Part shown: piece by piece, positions 60,401 to 64,000 of the stretch
Layout of the letters: every line of letters begins with the position of its first letter
Position numbering within the stretch: position 1 is the stretch's first letter
From: Liolophura sinensis
Lineage: Eukaryota > Mollusca > Polyplacophora > Chitonida > Chitonidae
Length of the DNA stretch: 64,000 nt
Direction of reading: 5' to 3'
Assembly: GCF_032854445.1 (NCBI RefSeq)
Contig: NC_088303.1
Coordinates: 21,583,501 to 21,647,500 of the forward strand
Translations under genes and position numbers: made by a program
The notes under the pieces: model-generated
What the model was told of the DNA's origin: nothing
Databases searched by the model: none
What the model saw: the letters and a program-made list of their open reading frames with translations, nothing else

Positions 60401-63400
60401 CCACTTTAATGCTGGCCGCCGTCGTATAAGTGAAGTATTCTTGAGTACAGCATAAACACCAATCAGACAAATAAATAAATCAAATCCAGTGACCAATATT
60501 TACAATTCCAACACTGACTATTCAAAGCTTAATTGTATGAAAAGATGTACAAGTTAGCAAATATTATCACCAGAGCGTTAAGAAAGAGGTGATATGCTTT
60601 TTAGTCTTTTTTTTTAGTCAACAGAGTCCCACCTGAATGGAAATCCAGTGTATACTGGCCAGTGTGACAGCTGCTCCAAGGTTGAGAAGCCCGTAAACAC
60701 CATAGACGACACAGAAAACCTTTCTCCTGACAAAACATAAACAAACAGCATTCTGATGTTAGGCTGCATGATCATACAACCCACTTCCCACTCACAGACA
60801 ACACTACCTTTGGTAAGGATAACTGCATCAAACAAAGGCAGCATGAGCTAAACTTGAATTCACAGTGACCGTATGGGTGAGAGGATCCTAGGTCATTACG
60901 TTTGTCACTGTGACTAACAAGTGTAAACAATTTACTCATTTATTACAACCTTTATTCCTTTGCTATTACATGTGATCAAAACTTACACATAAAGTTTTAC
61001 AAAACTTTATTTGTAAGTTTTCATATAGAAAAACAAAACCTCAGCATGACAAAGTACTCCAGAATATTCCACTCATATGACAACGGCCAGCATTATGGAG
61101 GCAGGAAACCAGGCATCAACCTGAGGAAATGCAGTATTTAAGAATATTTCACTCATATGACAACAGCCAGCATTACGGTGGGAGGAAACCAGGCAGAACC
61201 CTGGTTAAACACAGTGCTAGAGAATATTCCACTCATATGACAACAGCCAGCATTATGGTGGGAGGAAACCAGGCAGAGCCCTGGAGAAACACAGTACTGA
61301 AAAATATTCCACTCATATGAAAACGGCCAGCATTATGGTGGGAGGAAACCAGGCAGAGCCCTGGAGAAACACAGTATTCAAAAATATTTCACTCATATGA
61401 CAACAGCCAGCATTATGGTGGGAGGAAACCAGGCAGAACCCCGGGGAAACACAGTACTAGAGAATATTCCACTCATATGACAACGGCCAGCATTATGGTG
61501 GGAGGAAACCAGGCAGAGCCCTGGAGAAAAACAGTATTCAAGAATATTTCACTCATATGACAACGGCCAACATTATGGTGGGAGGAAACTGGACATAGCC
61601 TGGGGGAAACATTATCTGTAAGTTTTCAAATAGAAAATCAAAATCTCAACATGACACAGTATTGAAGAATATTTCACTCATATGACGACGGTCAGTGTTT
61701 TAGTGGGAGTAAACTGGGCAGAGCCCGAGGGTACCAATGACCAATCATGACATTTTAGTACACATGTCAAATACATGCAAATTCATATTCCAGTTTTCCA
61801 GTTTCATGGATGGAACTGTTGTAAATATTGGTACATGTCCTTGCTTACTGAAGTTCAGTGCTGCCAACAAAACCAGACACCTGAGTGTACTGAGGGGCAT
61901 AGAAAATGCCAAGCAGATCAAGGGGTACAATCCAAAATACAGAGTACCAGTAATCGGTGAACACAGACAGAAAGGATGCTAGAGCATGAAGCTGTAACAA
62001 GGTCTGAAACAGAAAAAGTTATAAGCTATGATGACAGTGCTTTTTCCAATCTGACAGTATAACAGAGAAGTATGACTTTAAACGAAAAGACCTACAAAAA
62101 ATCGAACTATGCATCACTAAGCAGACCACTTAAAACTATGCAATAAATATACTTTCATATATTTTCTTAGATTTTTGTGAAGACTTAAAGGTGTTCAAAC
62201 ATTTAAATTCTACGGTGGGCTTTATGAACCGTACTATCAGAGTTTAGGAACTATGACATCATAGGAAGGTTTTCCAACTGTAATCACAACACCTGAATGT
62301 TCGAGTAACTCTTTTTACCCATGAGTAACAGATTACTGTTAAAAATTCCTTCCTCCTGATGAACATTAGGAAAACAGGTGATGTGACACAGATAGTCAGT
62401 ATGGCTCATAAGGCCCAATGTACTATTCAAATATTTTGGTGCCTTTCAATACACTTTAAAAAATCTGAAAAAATAATTGAAAGTATTTTTACGCATAGTT
62501 TTCAGTTGTCTGTAGGATGAACCTTACTTCACATTTTAGCTTTCTTTTACTTTAAGCAACAATCAAATAATTAAATAAATATGACAGAGGCACAGTGGAT
62601 AGGGAGTGACCTACAGGAGAGAATGACATTCATTGTAAAATATAACATTAAAAGACAATCTAGATCAGAATTTTCTGCATTGGGGTTTGAATGACTTACT
62701 CAGAAATAAACTGTAAGGCATGACAAGTTTAATGAACACAGTGCTCATAATGTTTTCACGAAATATGTCAGGTTAACTTCAAAAAATTTCTTGATGACAT
62801 TACATTAACATTCTGCCTGAAAAACTTTCATTCGGACAAGTACACACATTCTGACATTTGCTTCTAAAGTCTGACCACAAGTTCTACAGGACAATTTTTA
62901 TGGCATACATGAACATATTTCCAGTTATTATAGCATAATTTAGATATCATAGTGCCAAAATGATAGACAAGGAACCATACACTGTATTTATAACCGTGTA
63001 CAGCGGTATGTTGTTTTACTTCACTGGTAAGAAAATTAACGCTACCATTAACATAGATTTGACAACACTTAAATTTTTTTTAAAAGTTTTAAAAATTTGA
63101 CATTAATTTGTAAAATGAGCCTACAGGGCTCTTTCACTTCTCGTTGCTTCTGATCTTGCCATGTTGATAAATTCAGCAGATATTTTGGAGCTTTAGAGTA
63201 CTGTTTTCACATAACATAATTTGTAAGAAATATTATATCATGTTTTATTTCATATTCTTCTAGTCTTACTCTGAAATCCATCACCAATCGCTCTCGTCTC
63301 CTGAAGATGTTGATTTCCTTCTGTAGAGCATCAATGATGCCCTCTGGCTGTCCACGTCCTAAGTCCTCTGCTGATCCCAGGCTGCTGTGAGAGCCTGGAT

Positions 63401-63413
63401 CAGCTACCACTGA
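48499..63413 (-). CDS. membrane-anchored armadillo-repeat protein, C-terminal 565 codons (5' end outside window)
   Basis: Fourteen exons join in frame (5' to 3'): 63413-63270, 62003-61849, 60726-60633, 59384-59241, 58719-58643, 58387-58298, 57971-57872, 54441-54293, 53539-53412, 52309-52200, 51627-51523, 50190-50060, 49221-49130, 48677-48499, all GT-AG. The visible protein starts with a charged segment (QKEINIFRRRERLVMDF). About four hydrophobic segments follow (roughly fragment residues 50-68, 69-84, 103-127 and 149-174, the last IFTAVFFTLWAVVLVLSDII). An acidic linker and helical repeats come next (206-475), with armadillo-type signatures such as AAYELAGMA, AIEALSELL, GGVRTLTALL, EAAMALYVVV, LQTLELLA. 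The tail is Ser/Gly-rich and ends VKKEQ. The architecture suggests a protein held in a membrane with an ARM scaffold facing the cytosol. I do not recognise an orthologue or a function. Three arrays sit on its splice junctions. Confidence 0.88.
48800..49000 (+). mobile_element. SINE relic, variant head
   Basis: A B-box-like GTGTTCAAGTCCAGCTCTTG at 48828-48847 and the tail TTAAACACCAATCAATCAAT near 48985 bracket a body unlike the main family. It resembles the element at 956-1205. Confidence 0.55.
49509..49702 (+). mobile_element. SINE, main family, A-to-B-box segment deleted
   Basis: GGGGCCTCTGTGGCT is joined directly to CCAGCTCATGCCGGC, deleting about 70 bp of the tRNA-like head. Body and tail are well conserved (GTATAAGTGAAATATTCTTG, CACCAGTCAAATAAATAAAT). 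A second fragment follows immediately. Confidence 0.85.
49703..49855 (+). mobile_element. SINE fragment in tandem with the previous one
   Basis: CAACTTGCTGATGGTCGTGG through AATCACCAATCAAATAAATA repeats the 3' two-thirds of the main family, more diverged than its neighbour. Both lie antisense in one intron of the armadillo gene. Confidence 0.8.
50541..50952. repeat. 68-bp tandem array, six copies
   Basis: GGATCCAAATAAAGTTTG starts at 50541, 50610, 50678, 50746, 50814 and 50883. Spacings are 69, 68, 68, 68 and 69, and copies are nearly identical. Each unit contains AATAAA on the plus strand. A 19-C run follows at 50978-50996. Confidence 0.95.
50978..50996. repeat. poly-C run
   Basis: Nineteen consecutive C residues; a likely site of polymerase slippage and of sequencing error. 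Confidence 0.95.
51180..51405 (-). mobile_element. SINE, main family, nearly full
   Basis: On the minus strand the head side starts GGCACAGCGTAATGACCCAG, the B-box position reads GATTTCAAGTCC, and the tail ends ACACCAATCAAATAAATAAA at 51180. The very 5' end with the A box is missing. It has the same orientation as the host gene. Confidence 0.85.
52310..53115 (-). repeat. about 21-bp array continuing from the acceptor of an armadillo-gene exon
   Basis: The intron upstream of the exon 52309-52200 ends CTCCTGTATTATAG on the minus strand. The same motif then recurs about 35 times outward (CCCCTGTATTACAG, CTCCTGTATTAC) alternating with GTGACATT / GTAACAATT. Higher-order copies of about 150 bp are visible (52690-52840 against 52845-52990). 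Each unit with TATTACAG looks like an acceptor. It ends at a simple boundary near 53115. Confidence 0.9.
54417..55615 (-). repeat. 52/58-bp array duplicating the start of an armadillo-gene exon and its acceptor
   Basis: The exon 54441-54293 begins GATGCATTTGTGGAGACGGG. Upstream in the intron, units with ATACATTTGTGGAGACAGG recur about 22 times. Spacing is 52 bp in the cleanest part (54661, 54713, 54765, 54817) and 58 bp where a CACCTACAC piece is added. Units carry GTTCATGACAG or GTTCATGGCAG, the same acceptor sequence, before the exon-like piece. Confidence 0.93.
55740..56530 (-). repeat. degenerate part of the donor-side array
   Basis: Variant units with GAGGGAATGGTG, AGAGTGAATGGTAAATCTGA and CATGTATAGAGGAATGGTGA recur at about 90-125 bp. 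They are related to, but more mixed than, the 93-bp array at 56935-57899. A non-repeated stretch (56531-56934) separates the two. Confidence 0.75.
56935..57899 (-). repeat. 93-bp array duplicating the end of an armadillo-gene exon and its donor
   Basis: GTATTGAGGG occurs at 57409, 57502, 57595, 57688, 57781 and 57874, an exact 93-bp period, the last inside the exon 57971-57872. On the minus strand each unit holds AGAACTTCTCACCATTCCCT then CAATACAG/GTCAGA. That is 28 bp of exon plus the 5' splice site, preceded by CATGT-CAG. The period is 31 codons, and the exon's frame stays open through several units. Confidence 0.95.
58771..58946. repeat. 88-bp tandem duplication
   Basis: Two near-identical copies start TCACTGTATAATCCTTCTCA at 58771 and 58859 and end at GACACTTGACGT. 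They lie about 50 bp upstream (minus strand) of the exon 58719-58643. Confidence 0.92.
59745..59882 (+). mobile_element. SINE fragment, 3' part
   Basis: It contains GTGGGAAGGTTGTGGGTTTC, ATGCTGGTCGCCGTTGTATA and AACACCAATCAATAAATAAA. It lies antisense within an intron of the armadillo gene. Confidence 0.85.
59930..60050 (+). promoter_or_regulatory. promoter-like cluster in an intron
   Basis: Within 60 bp on the plus strand are GTGATTGGTC (inverted CCAAT), a CRE-like TGACGTC and CATAAAAG (TATA-like), followed by GCCGCCACCATTAG, a Kozak-like string with ATT in place of ATG. No gene follows, so this is speculative. Confidence 0.15.
60310..60485 (+). mobile_element. SINE, main family, head missing
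   Basis: GTAAGTGGGAAGGTTTGCCA, CGGATGGTCGTGGGTTTCCG, TGCTGGCCGCCGTCGTATAA and AAACACCAATCAGACAAATA follow family order. It is 5' truncated. Confidence 0.85.
60835..60902 (-). mobile_element. SINE head fragment
   Basis: On the minus strand CGTAATGACCTAGGATCC, then GTGAATTCAAGTTTAGCTC (B-box region) match the tRNA-like head. No tail is attached. Confidence 0.6.
60978..61021. repeat. near-perfect hairpin
   Basis: Arms of 21 bp (60978-60998 and 61001-61021, one mismatch) are separated by 2 bp. The left arm starts AAAACTTACA. It directly precedes a second sequence that recurs on the far side of the 80-bp array. Confidence 0.9.
61060..61640. repeat. 80-bp array derived from the SINE 3' region
   Basis: ACTCATATGA starts at 61071, 61151, 61231, 61311, 61391, 61471 and 61551, an exact 80-bp period. 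The unit (AATATTTCACTCATATGACA, GCCAGCATTATGGTGGGAGG, AAACCAGGCAGAGCCCTGG) is the SINE region beside the tail, in inverse orientation. The tail itself and the head are absent. The motif TGTAAGTTTTCA(T/A)ATAGAAAA occurs before the array (61011) and after it (61617), and one more unit-like piece follows at 61660-61730. Confidence 0.93.
62091..62556. mobile_element. fold-back element, copy 2
   Basis: It aligns along its whole length to 37491-37969: TATGCATCACTAA(A/G)(T/C)AGACC, GACCACTTAAAACTATGCA, ACTATCAGAGTTTAGGAACT and TTTTAGCTTTCTTTTACTTT. The inverted symmetry is weaker here because of point changes and a deletion in the right inner arm. Confidence 0.8.
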
Positions 63414-64000
63414 CTACAGAAGAGAGCAGACAAAAAATAAAATAAAACATATGTTAAGTGTATGTTACAATGGTCAATGTTATCATAAAATTATCCATTC
63501 TGTACATTGTTCTGATGATTTGTGCCATACTCAGCAATACATTTATCCATGTCAGTATGTAACTAAGTCTAAATTTATTCTTGATATATTCAACCTTACA
63601 AATTCACATGCTCTTAACATCATTCCATTGAAACATATCAGATCACAAACATTACAGTTTGCAATATACCTAACTACAAAGCATATACTTCAGAAATGTT
63701 ACTATTTTACAAAAGTTTCAGAAATTCACTTTAATGAGTCATGTCCCACCAATTCAGATTAATAAATGTTCTTTTTCTAGATATGGAATAATTTCAAAAA
63801 TTTGTGTGAGCTTGGGGTTGATCAAATTAAAATTTTTATCATGTTTTTTTTTTTTACGTTTCACTGAACAGAAGTTCTACAAAATACATTTTAACCTGAA
63901 CACAATCACGCATACTGAGTGCATATCATTAGTTAAAAAAACTCACACATCAAACCCCTCGATCAATTCACACACATATACTGTTTGAATGTACAAAGAA
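63414..64000 (-). other. intron of the armadillo gene, no exon seen
   Basis: A+T-rich intronic sequence upstream of the exon 63413-63270. That exon opens in phase 0 (TCA GTG GTA) behind a clear acceptor (CTCTCTTCTGTAG), so at least one more coding exon lies to the right of the window. Confidence 0.6.

Noticed and set aside
50541-61640. Regular repeats with spacers resembling a CRISPR array
   Set aside because: Whole units repeat, there are no unique spacers, the context is a eukaryotic intron, and no cas genes are present.

Overview
The window is animal nuclear DNA, most likely from a mollusc or another lophotrochozoan. Genes have many short exons with GT-AG introns. The intergenic and intronic DNA is full of short tRNA-derived SINEs with an A+T tail, fold-back elements and tandem arrays. 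Two genes are clear orthologues of conserved metazoan proteins. The mollusc assignment rests on recalling these SINE types from mollusc sequence and was not checked by search.

Layout. Positions 1-17 kb hold no gene I can defend. They contain tandem arrays (32 bp, 95 bp, 31 bp units), SINEs, a (CT)n tract, a few diverged interspersed repeats and one weak ORF (2523-2915, minus). Positions 17.4-30.6 kb carry LSG1 on the minus strand, in 14 recovered exons (654 codons plus stop). LSG1 is the circularly permuted GTPase of late 60S subunit maturation; only its first exon (about 34 residues) was not found. One of its introns has every hallmark of a U12-type AT-AC intron. Positions 32.3-43.1 kb carry ATAD3 on the plus strand, complete in 14 exons (603 aa), a mitochondrial inner-membrane AAA+ ATPase. 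LSG1 and ATAD3 are divergent; the 1.7 kb between them holds a perfect 64-bp palindrome and a CTCF-core-like motif. Positions 48.5-63.4 kb carry, on the minus strand, the last 14 exons (565 codons) of a gene that continues past the right edge. It encodes a multi-pass membrane segment followed by armadillo-type helical repeats and a Ser-rich tail. I do not recognise an orthologue. ATAD3 and this gene are convergent.

The most unusual feature is a pattern: several tandem arrays sit exactly on exon-intron junctions and carry the junction itself in every unit. Examples are the donor of ATAD3 exon 11 (42-bp unit), the donor (93-bp unit) and acceptor (52/58-bp unit) at the two ends of one intron of the armadillo gene, the acceptor of another of its exons (about 21-bp unit), and probably the 95-bp array at 2.9-3.4 kb. 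The three genes have unrelated products; nothing suggests an operon or a shared pathway.
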